A stretch of 64,000 bases of DNA, taken from Chelatococcus sambhunathii. Its GTDB lineage: Bacteria > Pseudomonadota > Alphaproteobacteria > Rhizobiales > Beijerinckiaceae. The stretch lies in contig NZ_LIOL01000006.1 in NCBI RefSeq assembly GCF_001418005.1, positions 62,001 through 126,000 on the forward strand, written 5' to 3'. The translations under genes were made by a program, and so were the position numbers. The notes under the pieces were generated by a model that saw only the letters and a list, made by a program, of their open reading frames with translations, had not been told where the DNA came from and searched no databases. Shown piece after piece: positions 11,959-20,738 of the stretch (position 1 is its first letter; every line of letters starts with the position of its first letter).

Positions 11959-13461
11959 TCAGGCGGTGGGCGGGACGTCGGGCGTGCCCGCCTGTTGTGA
12001 TTCGCCTGGATCCTGCCGCGGCACGACGACGACCGCTTCGGGCGCCTCCGCCTCGCCGGCGGGCCGGGCCGCCCCCCCGGCCCAGGCTTCCAGGGGGCGG
12101 GAAACGGTTCGCATCGCACTTCCCGCCACGGTCCTGACCGCCTCCTTGATCGAGGCGTTGTCGTAGATGCCGGACAGCGGCACTCTCAGGGGAAAGGCTG
12201 CCAGCCTCCCTGCCGCATCGCCCCAGAGCCGGCTCGCCCCGGCCCCCTCAACCGCGTCCTTGACGGCCGTTCTCGTCACGGCATAGGCGCTCAAGCCGCC
12301 GACGAGCCATGCACCCAGCGCGACATTCTCGACGGACACGGCATCCTTCAGGTTGTCGCCAAGGCTGCGCACGGCATCATAGGGCAGCAGGGCAACCTTG
12401 CGGCCGATGTTGAGGGCAGGCTCATAGGGGGGCGAGGCCTTCAGGGTGTCGTAAACCTCCTCCCAGTCGTGCCTGCCGAACAACCACAACGGGCCATAAC
12501 GGCCGGCCTGGTACTCGATGCCGTAGCGGATACCGTCCTTGATGGCGCCACCCGGCATGCGCAGCGCGTTGTTGACGATCTTGTCGACGACGCCGGCCGT
12601 GCTGGGAGAGGAGGCCGCCTCAACTGCAACGGCGATGGGGAGCAGCAGAAGATTGCGCACCGATCCCGTCTGGTTGGTCAGGAACCGGTTGCGGAAGACC
12701 TGCCATTGCCCGAGCTCCATGGCCTTGTTGGCCTTGGCCGCCGGCTCGACCAGCTTTTCCACGTTCGGCGCCAGATAGAACCGGTCACCGACCGAGGGTA
12801 CCACGCGCAAAGACAGCAGATAGCAGCCAAGCACATCGGCCGCGTGCTCGAAGGCTCCCGCCTGCGCCGCCGTGGCGGCCGCCTTGCCGAGCGGATTGCC
12901 CAGTTTCTCCGCCTCGGCGAAGAAGTTTGGCGTGAAATCGGCCGCCCATCCGGCCGCCATGGCGGGGACGGCATTGACCGCCCCGGTCGCCGCGGCCGTC
13001 AGGACATCGCGCCGCAACGCCTTGAGCGCCAGCGCTCTGATGTCCTCGAGCCGCTCCCCTTTTTCGGCCAGGCGACGGCTCACGGCCTCGAGATGCAGGC
13101 CGAGGGCCGCGCGCACATCCTCGTCAAGCTCCCGCGGGACGGAGGACGCCAGCCAGGAACCGATGGCCTCTCCCTCGGGAATGTCGATCGCGACCGACTG
13201 TGCACGGGTAGGTCCCTGCGATGCGGCCGCCCCGTTAACCGGCACCGGATCTCCGAGGTGGATGACCACCGAGCGGTCCGGCCGATAGCTGATGGTCACA
13301 TTGGGTGCACCGAGGGGAATCTCCGCCAACGCGGACCCACGGACCGGCCGCCCCGGGCCCGCCTGCGCGGCGTCCCGGAACCGGGCAGCCGCGGCACCGC
13401 GTGCCGGGCTCTCGCCCGCCCGCGGAGATGGAACAGCATCATTATTGATATCAACACCCAT
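11959..13461 (-). CDS. orphan protein of 500 residues, effector-like layout
   Basis: Not recognised. The ATG at 13461 is chosen because GAGAGGA stands just upstream; the frame is open to 13620, but that stretch is AT-rich and unlike protein. Residues 1-50 are Pro/Ala/Gly/Arg-rich and probably disordered. A central part (about 130-400) is alanine-rich helical with several amphipathic or weakly hydrophobic stretches (for example LLLLPIAVAVEAA, ALGAWLVGGLSAYAV). The last 45 residues are again Pro/Glu-rich. There is no standard signal peptide. The layout resembles secreted effectors, but this is inference and no secretion genes are in view. It sits between housekeeping genes beside a pseudogene, suggesting acquired DNA. 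Confidence 0.65.
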   Translation of the reverse strand: MGVDINNDAVPSPRAGESPARGAAAARFRDAAQAGPGRPVRGSALAEIPLGAPNVTISYRPDRSVVIHLGDPVPVNGAAASQGPTRAQSVAIDIPEGEAIGSWLASSVPRELDEDVRAALGLHLEAVSRRLAEKGERLEDIRALALKALRRDVLTAAATGAVNAVPAMAAGWAADFTPNFFAEAEKLGNPLGKAAATAAQAGAFEHAADVLGCYLLSLRVVPSVGDRFYLAPNVEKLVEPAAKANKAMELGQWQVFRNRFLTNQTGSVRNLLLLPIAVAVEAASSPSTAGVVDKIVNNALRMPGGAIKDGIRYGIEYQAGRYGPLWLFGRHDWEEVYDTLKASPPYEPALNIGRKVALLPYDAVRSLGDNLKDAVSVENVALGAWLVGGLSAYAVTRTAVKDAVEGAGASRLWGDAAGRLAAFPLRVPLSGIYDNASIKEAVRTVAGSAMRTVSRPLEAWAGGAARPAGEAEAPEAVVVVPRQDPGESQQAGTPDVPPTA

Positions 13462-13632
13462 TATAAGTCCTCTCAAAATATCCCGAACAGGCGCAAAGCC
13501 ACCCTGCGGCGCAGAACCATAAATCCAGCAAGTGATATTGGTGACGTATATTAGAATTCCCATGAACGAGATGGGAAATATCGGTCTGCGCATCGATAGA
13601 CTATCGCGGGGCGAGCACACTCACGTAGCGGC

Positions 13633-14192
13633 CTACACCTCGGCCGCTACGGAAAAACCATTGCGACCACGCTTCTTCGTAGCATAGAGCGCCACGTCTG
13701 CCGCCTCGATGACCCGCGCCAGTCTGGCGTTTCCTTCAGGGCGCCATTCTGCAATGCCGACGCTGATGGAAAGCGGGATCATCTTGCCGCGCCACAGACA
13801 GGGGCTTGCAGCGACGAGCCTCACGAGATCGTGGCCATGTTGAGACTCGCCCGGTTGCCAACGCACAGCACCATGCCGAGACCTGCCGCTGCCGTCACGA
13901 CGACGGTCACATCCCAGCGCGGCCGTTCCCCGTAGAACACGCGCACGCCACCCCACGTGACACCGAAACCGAAGATGACGCACGCATTGCCCGCCACCGT
14001 GAAGGCCTCGTCCTAGGGCAGCGCCTCCAGCGCCAGGAGACAGCCGCCGAACGTCGTCAGAATGCAGCTCGCCAACCCGTAACGCGCGGCCGCGAACGGC
14101 CGGTAGGCGTGGCAGATGGCGGCCCAGACGATGGTCAACGTCAGCGAATTGAGGAGTATGATGACGTAGAGCGTGAAGAAATCGAGGTTCAA
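13633..14192 (-). pseudogene. remnant of a membrane-bound GGDEF (diguanylate cyclase) protein
   Basis: Reading 14192 downwards from a TTG, the sequence encodes a membrane region (LDFFTLYVIILLNSL, then FAAARYGLASCILTT) that hits a TAG at 14013-14015. The same frame then continues sensibly (DEAFTVAGNACVIFGFGV, WDVTVVVTAAAGLG) to a TGA near 13830. The end of a GGDEF domain survives in a different frame: LSISVGIAEW and ADVALYATKKRGRNGF, stopping at 13633. The central GGDEF active site is gone. A nonsense mutation, a frame change and an internal deletion together make it a dead gene. Confidence 0.8.
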
Positions 14193-14367
14193 TCGATGCC
14201 CGCCCGCTGTGGGTCGGGCGCTTGGCCCGATCGGGCACGACACCGGCGCCCTGGGCCCGCCGGTCGATCATTGTGCTCTTGTTGCACCGCATGCAGAGCG
14301 TTGCAAGCACGATACGCGGCACCAGAGGTGCGGATCCGGACAGGCCGAACCACCGGGCGCCTTTCGC

Positions 14368-15303
14368 TCACCCCTCATCCGCCAGCGGATGCAGGTCGCG
14401 CACCATGGCCTTCAGCCGCTCGTCGAGCACGTGGGTATAGATCTGGGTCGTGGCGATGTCGGCGTGGCCGAGCAGCTCCTGCACGATGCGCAGATCCGCG
14501 CCATTCTGCAGGAGGTGGCTGGCAAAGGCGTGCCGCAGCACGTGCGGACTGACGCGCGCCGGATCGAGGCCGGCGGCGATGGCGAGGTCCTTCAGTTCGC
14601 GGGCGAAGGCCTGGCGGGTCAGGTGGCCGCTCTCGCTGTCGGCCGGAAAGAGCCAGGGCGAGGTCCTGTCCGCCGCCTCGCCCGTGGTGGCGAGGTCGAG
14701 CCACGTCCGCATTGCCCGGCGCGCGGCCCCCGTCAACGGCACCAGCCGCTCCTTGCCGCCCTTGCCCTTGACAAGGAGGAAGCGCTCCTTCGTACGCGCA
14801 GCCGCCACGGGCAGTGAGACGAGCTCCGATACGCGCAGGCCGGTGGCATAGATGAGCTCGAGAAGGCAGGCGAGACGGGCGGCGCGGCGGCGCTCGCGCA
14901 GGGGGCGCTTCTCGTCGTCGATGCCCTCGTGCGCCGTGGCGATGAGCCGGTCGACCTCGGCGACGCTGAGCACCTTCGGCAGCGGCCGGCCCTGCTTCGA
15001 CCCCTCTATGGCGCCGGTCGGGTCGTCGCCGCGATAGCCCTCGGCATAGAGGAACTTGTGCAGTTGCCGGACGGCCGAGAGGCGGCGCGCCGCCGAACTC
15101 GCCTTGAAGCCGCGGGTGTGCACGTCCTGCAGATAGGCCCGTATCATCGCCGCATCCGCACTCCTCAGACCGGTGCCGGCCGCGGCCAGGAAGGCCGTGT
15201 AATCCTCGAGATCGCGCCCGTAAGCCGCGAGCGTGTTGGCGGAGGCCCCACGCTCGGCCGCCAGCATGTCGAGGTAGAGGGCGATGAGCCGGTCGTCGCG
15301 CAT
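14368..15303 (-). CDS. xerD: XerD, site-specific tyrosine recombinase
   Basis: Resolves chromosome dimers at dif together with XerC. At 311 residues it is of normal length, with an N-terminal SAM-like core-binding domain (about 1-90) and a C-terminal catalytic domain. The catalytic set is visible: Arg157 (ATGLRVSEL), Lys near 181 (KGKGGKE), His254 and Arg257 ([12 protein letters not shown]), His280 ([10 protein letters not shown]) and Tyr289 (IYTH). The [14 protein letters not shown] pattern favours XerD over phage integrases, as does the position next to aroK and aroB, a conserved chromosomal order. Confidence 0.93.
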   Translation of the reverse strand: MRDDRLIALYLDMLAAERGASANTLAAYGRDLEDYTAFLAAAGTGLRSADAAMIRAYLQDVHTRGFKASSAARRLSAVRQLHKFLYAEGYRGDDPTGAIEGSKQGRPLPKVLSVAEVDRLIATAHEGIDDEKRPLRERRRAARLACLLELIYATGLRVSELVSLPVAAARTKERFLLVKGKGGKERLVPLTGAARRAMRTWLDLATTGEAADRTSPWLFPADSESGHLTRQAFARELKDLAIAAGLDPARVSPHVLRHAFASHLLQNGADLRIVQELLGHADIATTQIYTHVLDERLKAMVRDLHPLADEG

Positions 15304-15318
15304 CGTCAGCTGCCGGTG

Positions 15319-15489
15319 TCACTTGCCGAGACGGGAATTGGGAATGGTGACCGTGATCTCCCGCTCCTGCGGCTCGACGAAGGTGGCTAGCGCGAACATG
15401 CCGGCATAGACGGCGCCGACGACGAGACCGACGACGAAAAGGAAGCGAAACAGGGTGGGCACGTGTCGGAACCTGCCGTCAAAGTCCAT
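15319..15489 (-). CDS. small single-span membrane protein (56 aa)
   Basis: Begins MDFDGRFRHVPTLFRF, followed by one hydrophobic span (about residues 16-36, FLFVVGLVVGAVYAGMFAL) and a short tail ending in PNSRLGK. The start at 15489 is preferred over upstream ATGs because the upstream residues are unlike protein. It lies between xerD (15 bp away, same strand) and the divergent aroK. Similar small proteins between xerD and aroK are often annotated as histidine kinase in databases, but nothing of a kinase is present here. Function unknown. Confidence 0.75.
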   Translation of the reverse strand: MDFDGRFRHVPTLFRFLFVVGLVVGAVYAGMFALATFVEPQEREITVTIPNSRLGK

Positions 15490-15554
15490 GCCGCGACCAC
15501 CGTGGCGCGGCTTTCCTGTCCGTGATAGTGAAGCATCGAAGAGTGAATACCAAG

Positions 15555-16172
15555 ATGACGAGCTATCAGGACATGGCGACCGTGGACGACAAGGCTCCAC
15601 CGGCCGCCCTTGCGCCCGACGCGCTGCGCCGCAGCCTCGGCAAGCGCTCGATCGTGCTCGTCGGCATGATGGGCGCGGGCAAGAGCACGGTCGGGCGGCG
15701 GCTGGCCGCGAGGCTTGGCCTGCCCTTCATCGATGCCGACAACGAGATTGAGGCAGCGGCCGGGATGACGATCCCCGAGATCTTTGCCGCCCATGGCGAG
15801 ACCGCGTTCCGCGACGGCGAGCGACGGGTGATCGAGCGGCTGCTCGGCGAGGGGCCGCAGGTGCTCGCCACTGGCGGCGGCGCCTACATGAACGCGGAAA
15901 CGCGCACCCGAATCGCCGAAGCCGGGATCTCGGTGTGGCTCAAGGCCGACCTCGACGTGCTGATCAGGCGCGTGCGCAAGCGCCCTAACCGGCCGCTGCT
16001 GCAGACGCCCGATCCGGAAAAGACCCTGCGCGGGCTCATCGAGCTGCGCTATCCGGTCTATGCCGAGGCCGCCATCACCGTGATCTCGCGCGATGCCCCG
16101 CACGAGGCGGTGGTGGAGGACATCATCCGGCGCCTCTCCGCCTTCCTCCAATCGCCCGCCGGCCGCGCATAA
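15555..16172 (+). CDS. aroK: shikimate kinase
   Basis: Phosphorylates shikimate at the 3-position in aromatic amino acid synthesis. The 205-residue product has Walker [10 protein letters not shown] (residues 37-45), the shikimate-binding DADNEIE motif, FRDGERRV, and ATGGGAYM. The start ATG 15555 ([13 protein letters not shown]) is favoured; 15522 is also possible and adds 11 residues. aroB follows after 11 bp, so the two form an operon. Confidence 0.94.
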   Translation: MTSYQDMATVDDKAPPAALAPDALRRSLGKRSIVLVGMMGAGKSTVGRRLAARLGLPFIDADNEIEAAAGMTIPEIFAAHGETAFRDGERRVIERLLGEGPQVLATGGGAYMNAETRTRIAEAGISVWLKADLDVLIRRVRKRPNRPLLQTPDPEKTLRGLIELRYPVYAEAAITVISRDAPHEAVVEDIIRRLSAFLQSPAGRA

Positions 16173-16183
16173 CGGGCCCTGCC

Positions 16184-17329
16184 GTGACAACATCCCCTTC
16201 CCCCGCCCGCCCCGCCACCCCTGCGCGCGTCGTCAGCGTGTCGCTCGGCGAGCGGTCCTACGACATCCGGATCGGCCGCGGCGTCCTCGCCGAGGCGGGC
16301 TCCGCCGTGGCGGCGCTCAAGCCCGCCGCCTGCGCCATCGTCAGCGACGAGACGGTCGCGCCGCTGCATGCGGCGGCGCTCGAGGCCTCCCTCGCAGCCG
16401 CCGGCCTCACGACGGCCCTCGTCACCGTGCCGGCCGGCGAGTCCTCGAAGAGCTATGCCCGGTTCGCCGAGGTGTGCGACGGCATCCTCGCCGCGCGCAT
16501 CGAGCGCGGCGACCTCGTCATCGCGCTCGGCGGCGGCGTGGTCGGCGATCTTGCGGGCTTCGCCGCCGCGGTCGTGCGGCGTGGCGTGCGCTTCGTGCAG
16601 GTGCCGACGACGCTGCTCGCGCAGGTCGATTCCTCCGTCGGCGGCAAGACCGGCATCAACTCGCCCCACGGCAAGAACCTCGTCGGCGCCTTCCACCAGC
16701 CGAGTCTTGTCCTTGCCGACACGGCGCTGCTCGACACGCTGCCCGTGCGGGAGTTCCGCGCCGGCTATGCCGAGGTGGTGAAATACGGCCTCATCAACGA
16801 CGCCGGCTTCTTCGACTGGTGCGAGGCGAACGGTACGCGCGTCTTCGCCCCCGGCGACGAGCGCGACCAAGCGGTGGCTGTCAGTTGCGCTGCCAAAGCC
16901 GCCATCGTCTCGCGGGACGAGCGCGAGACGGGCGAGCGGGCGCTGCTCAACCTCGGCCACACCTTCGCTCACGCGCTCGAGCGCGCCTGTCGCTACGACG
17001 GCAGCCGCCTGGTACACGGAGAGGCGGTCGCGATCGGCCTTGCCCTCGCCTTCCGCTTCTCGCAGCGACTCGGCCTGTGTCCCGGCCAGGACGCGGTGCG
17101 CGTCGCCCGCCATCTTCAGGCCGTCGGCCTGCCCTCGCGACTGCAGGACGTGCCCGGCGGCGCCGGCACGGCCGACAGCCTCATCGACGCCATGGGGCAA
17201 GACAAGAAGGTGGAGCGCGGGGCGCTCACCTTCATTCTGGCGCGCGGCATCGGCAAGAGCTTCGTCGCCAAGGGCATCGAGGCTGGCGCCGTGCACGACT
17301 TTCTCACGGAGGAACTGAAGCCGTCATGA
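16184..17329 (+). CDS. aroB: 3-dehydroquinate synthase
   Basis: Converts DAHP to 3-dehydroquinate using NAD and a divalent metal. The 381-residue product starts with GTG, the only family-like start. It contains [12 protein letters not shown], the [20 protein letters not shown] signature, EVVKYGLI, and the metal-binding [11 protein letters not shown] followed by HGEAVAIG. Its final codon overlaps the start of the next gene (ATGA at 17326-17329), indicating translational coupling with the CorC-type transporter. Confidence 0.96.
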   Translation: MTTSPSPARPATPARVVSVSLGERSYDIRIGRGVLAEAGSAVAALKPAACAIVSDETVAPLHAAALEASLAAAGLTTALVTVPAGESSKSYARFAEVCDGILAARIERGDLVIALGGGVVGDLAGFAAAVVRRGVRFVQVPTTLLAQVDSSVGGKTGINSPHGKNLVGAFHQPSLVLADTALLDTLPVREFRAGYAEVVKYGLINDAGFFDWCEANGTRVFAPGDERDQAVAVSCAAKAAIVSRDERETGERALLNLGHTFAHALERACRYDGSRLVHGEAVAIGLALAFRFSQRLGLCPGQDAVRVARHLQAVGLPSRLQDVPGGAGTADSLIDAMGQDKKVERGALTFILARGIGKSFVAKGIEAGAVHDFLTEELKPS

Positions 17330-18615
17330 CGGCAGACCTTTGGCTTGCGATCGGTACCGTCTTCATCTGCCTCATTCTCTCGGCCTTCTTTTCCGGCTCC
17401 GAGACGGCGCTGACCGCCGCCTCGCGTGCGCGCATGCATGCCCTCGAAAAGGGGGGCGACGCGCAAGCCGGCATCGTCAACCGCCTGCTCTCTCTGCGCG
17501 AGCGGTTGATCGGCGCCATTCTCATCGGCAACAACATCGTCAACATTCTCGCCTCGTCGCTGGCGACGAGCGTGCTGGTTGCCTTCTTCGGCAGTGCCGG
17601 CGTCATCTATGCGACGGCGGTGATGACGGTGCTCGTGGTCGTGTTTTCCGAGGTGATGCCGAAGACAGTCGCCATCAATGCACCCGACCGGGTGGCGCTC
17701 CTCGTCTCGCGGCCGGTCGCTGTCTTCGTGGCGCTGTTCGGCCCCCTCGCGCTTGCCGTCGAAGCCATCGTGCGTCTGACGCTCAGGCCCTTCGGCGTCC
17801 GCATCGGCGAAAATCAGGCCATCCTTTCGGCCCACGAGGAATTGCGCGGGACGGTCGACCTGCTGCACCGTGAAGGCGGCGTGGTGAAGGACGACCGGGA
17901 CATGCTCGGCGGGCTCCTCGACCTGCAAGATCTCGAGGTCTCGGACGTGATGGTCCACCGCACCAAGATGCGCACCATCAATGCCGAGCTGCCACCGCAG
18001 GAGCTCGTCAACGAGGTGCTCTCCTCGCCCTACACGCGCCTGCCCCTGTGGCGGGGCACAGGCGACAACATCATCGGCATCCTGCACGCCAAGGACCTGC
18101 TCCGGGCGCTCGCCGCCGCCGGCGGCGACGCGGAGAAGCTCGACATCGAGAAGATCGCCCTGCCGGCGTGGTTCGTCCCGGACACGACCGGCCTCGTCGA
18201 CCAGCTGCGCGCCTTCCTGTCCAAGAAGACGCATTTTGCCCTCGTCGTTGACGAATACGGTGAGGTGATGGGCCTCATCACGCTCGAGGACATCATCGAG
18301 GAGATCGTCGGCGACATCAAGGATGAGCACGATATCATCGTGCAGGGCGTGCGGCCGCTGCCGGACGGCTCCATCAACGTCGACGGCTCGGTGCCGATCC
18401 GCGACCTCAACCGGGCCATGGATTGGGACCTGCCGGACGAGGAGGCGACGACCATCGCCGGCCTCGTCATCCACGAGGCGCAGACCATCCCCGAGCAGGG
18501 CCAGGCCTTCACCTTCCACAACTTCCGCTTCCAGGTACTGCGCAAGACGCGCAACCGCATCACTTTGCTCCGTGTGACGCCACTCATCCCGCGTCGCAAG
18601 GCGGCAGGGGAGTAG
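17326..18615 (+). CDS. HlyC/CorC family membrane protein (CNNM plus CBS)
   Basis: A 429-residue inner-membrane protein. The N-terminal DUF21/CNNM domain (about 1-190) has four hydrophobic segments, including [17 protein letters not shown] and [12 protein letters not shown], which are diagnostic. Two CBS domains follow (about 200-330), then a CorC_HlyC domain near the end. The family is linked to magnesium or cobalt efflux. The xerD-aroK-aroB-CorC order is widespread in Hyphomicrobiales. It is co-translated with aroB through an ATGA overlap; there is no obvious metabolic link. Confidence 0.92.
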   Translation: MTADLWLAIGTVFICLILSAFFSGSETALTAASRARMHALEKGGDAQAGIVNRLLSLRERLIGAILIGNNIVNILASSLATSVLVAFFGSAGVIYATAVMTVLVVVFSEVMPKTVAINAPDRVALLVSRPVAVFVALFGPLALAVEAIVRLTLRPFGVRIGENQAILSAHEELRGTVDLLHREGGVVKDDRDMLGGLLDLQDLEVSDVMVHRTKMRTINAELPPQELVNEVLSSPYTRLPLWRGTGDNIIGILHAKDLLRALAAAGGDAEKLDIEKIALPAWFVPDTTGLVDQLRAFLSKKTHFALVVDEYGEVMGLITLEDIIEEIVGDIKDEHDIIVQGVRPLPDGSINVDGSVPIRDLNRAMDWDLPDEEATTIAGLVIHEAQTIPEQGQAFTFHNFRFQVLRKTRNRITLLRVTPLIPRRKAAGE

Positions 18616-18743
18616 GGCATCAAAGGTTGCAGGCCGCCGCCGGTTCGGACGGCGCAAAGAGCAGCGGCTCGGCATGGCGGCGGGGGGCCGTGCGGCGATT
18701 TGGCCGCGGCCCCATGGCACGCACCATCATGACCCGCGGGACC

Positions 18744-20534
18744 TCACGTCTCGGCGATGCCGGCGCCCTCCGGCTGCGCCTCGGCCTCGGCCAGGAACTG
18801 CGCCCGGGCGAGGGCCGCGAAATGGCCGCCCTTGGCTACCAGCTCCGCGAAGCTGCCGCTCTCGATGATACGGCCGTCCGAGAAGACGAGGATGCGGTCG
18901 GCGTTGCGGATGGTAGCCAGCCGGTGGGCGATGACGAAGGTGGTGCGCCCAGTCATGACCGCTTCGAGCGCCTTCTGGAGCTTCGCCTCGGTCGCCGCGT
19001 CGAGCGCGCTCGTCGCCTCGTCGAGGATGAGGATCGGCGGGTTCTTGAGGAGGACGCGGGCGATGGAGAGGCGCTGGCGCTCACCGCCCGAGAGCGTGCG
19101 CCCGCGCTCGCCGATGACGGTGGCGAGCCCGTCCGGCTGACGGGCGAGAAAGTCGCTGGCCTGCGCCCTCGCGAGCGCCGCCCGCATTTCGTCCTCGCTC
19201 GCGTCAGGCTTGCCCACGGCAAGGTTCTCGGCGATGGAGCGGGCGAAGAGCATCGGCTCCTGGAAGACGACGCCGATGTTGTGGCGCAGGCTCTCGAGTG
19301 TCAGCGAACGGATGTCGCGCCCGTCCACCGTAATCGTGCCCGATTGCGGATCGAAGGCACGGTAGAGCAGGCCGAGCGTCGTCGACTTGCCCGAGCCGGT
19401 GGCGCCGACGAGCGCCACCGTCTCGCCGGGGGAGACGGTGAAGGTCACGTCCGCGACCGCGGCCCGCTTGCCGTCGTAGGAGAAGCTCACCCCGTCGAAC
19501 GCGACGGCGCCCGAGAGTTGCCCGGCGTCGATCGCGTCCGGCCGGTCGGCGACGGTGGGTGCAGTGTCGGCCACGGCAAAGAACTCGGCGATCTTCGGCG
19601 CCTGCATGAAGAGCACGTTGACGAAGCCGACCGCCTGCTCCAGCCGGCCGATGAGCAAGGTGGCGAGGCTCATGAAGGTGACGATCTCGCCGATGCTCGC
19701 CTCGTCACGCAGATGCAGCCAGGTGCCGAGAAGGAAGACGGCGAGGATCGTCAGCGTCGCCGCCGCGCGGGTCGAGATCGCGGCCAGCGCCCACCAGGAC
19801 AGGACCGGCGTCTGGGCCGCGAGCAGCCGGTCCGTCGTCTCGCGCAGGGCGCGCGCCTCCGCCTCGATGCGCGTGAAGCTCTGGATGACGGGCACGTTGC
19901 CGAGGGCGTCGGAGGCCCGCTCGGCCAGCGCGCTGTGGTAGCGCTCGACCGTGCCCTGCTTCGTCTGCGTGCGCCTGAGGACGAAGTTGATCAGCACCGC
20001 GAAGACGAGCACGAGGACGAGCAGCAGCGCGCCAAGGCGCAGGTTGATGACGAGCGACAGCGGCAGCAGCACGACGAGCATGACGAAGGCGGCGCAATGC
20101 TCGCGGAAGAAGGAGAGCCACAGGCTCGCCATGCCGTTCGCGCCTTCCAGCATCACCTTGAGGAGCCGGCCGGAATGGGTCTCGCCGTGGAAGGACAGGG
20201 GCAGGCCGAGGACGTGCTCGAAGAGCCGGGCCATGACGGCGAGGCGCCGTCGATGCGACAGCCGATCAGCATGCAGCGCGACGACGACGCCCATGGCGAT
20301 TGAGAACAGGCCGAAGGCGACCCACAGACCGGCCAACAGGGAGAGACGGCGCATATCGAGCGGCACACCCGGCGACTGGGCCCGGGCAAGCACGTCGATG
20401 AGCCGGCCGAACAGCACGGGCTCGGCGAACAAAGTTGCGGCGAGTGCGATATTGGCGAGGGCGAGCGCGAGCGCCAAACGCGCCTCGTCCCTGAGGAGGC
20501 CGAGGACACGGACGTAGAGACGGATGATCGACAT
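18744..20534 (-). CDS. ndvA: NdvA/ChvA, cyclic beta-1,2-glucan ABC exporter
   Basis: A 596-residue half-transporter: six membrane segments (about 1-310, many [14 protein letters not shown]-type loops) followed by an ATPase domain with Walker [10 protein letters not shown] near 377, signature [10 protein letters not shown] and Walker [13 protein letters not shown]. The N-terminus [14 protein letters not shown] is that of the NdvA/ChvA family, which moves cyclic beta-1,2-glucan to the periplasm for osmotic adaptation and, in symbionts and pathogens, host interaction. No glucan synthase (ndvB) is in the window. The start at 20534 is chosen over the upstream ATG at 20591 from family length. Substrate is inferred from family. 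Confidence 0.88.
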   Translation of the reverse strand: MSIIRLYVRVLGLLRDEARLALALALANIALAATLFAEPVLFGRLIDVLARAQSPGVPLDMRRLSLLAGLWVAFGLFSIAMGVVVALHADRLSHRRRLAVMARLFEHVLGLPLSFHGETHSGRLLKVMLEGANGMASLWLSFFREHCAAFVMLVVLLPLSLVINLRLGALLLVLVLVFAVLINFVLRRTQTKQGTVERYHSALAERASDALGNVPVIQSFTRIEAEARALRETTDRLLAAQTPVLSWWALAAISTRAAATLTILAVFLLGTWLHLRDEASIGEIVTFMSLATLLIGRLEQAVGFVNVLFMQAPKIAEFFAVADTAPTVADRPDAIDAGQLSGAVAFDGVSFSYDGKRAAVADVTFTVSPGETVALVGATGSGKSTTLGLLYRAFDPQSGTITVDGRDIRSLTLESLRHNIGVVFQEPMLFARSIAENLAVGKPDASEDEMRAALARAQASDFLARQPDGLATVIGERGRTLSGGERQRLSIARVLLKNPPILILDEATSALDAATEAKLQKALEAVMTGRTTFVIAHRLATIRNADRILVFSDGRIIESGSFAELVAKGGHFAALARAQFLAEAEAQPEGAGIAET

Positions 20535-20738
20535 GGTGTCCGCGAAAGTGGACCGGGCCTGCAGCTTGCCCGCCGGCGCCTGCCGCCGCAACCCGCCCGT
20601 CCTGCGTTAACGCTTCCTTCACCAAAGGCCCGCTTGCTGCCCACAGAGCACAACTTCCCCGCCTTGTCTTTGCCGCAACCGCCAAAGAGGTTGCCGCGGG
20701 CGACGGCCGGGGGGCTGAGCCGAAGCAGCGGATGCCGC

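Noticed and set aside
14368-15303. XerD as an integrase of the neighbouring accessory region
   Set aside because: Its motifs and the aroK-aroB neighbourhood fit chromosomal XerD, not a phage or island integrase.
15490-15600. Longer version of the small xerD-aroK membrane protein
   Set aside because: The upstream residues are Ser/Arg-rich and overlap the aroK start; the shorter start is better. The histidine kinase label used in databases has no support here.
18423-20303. A 626-codon open frame opposite ndvA
   Set aside because: It begins inside the CorC gene and is antisense to ndvA; no motif.
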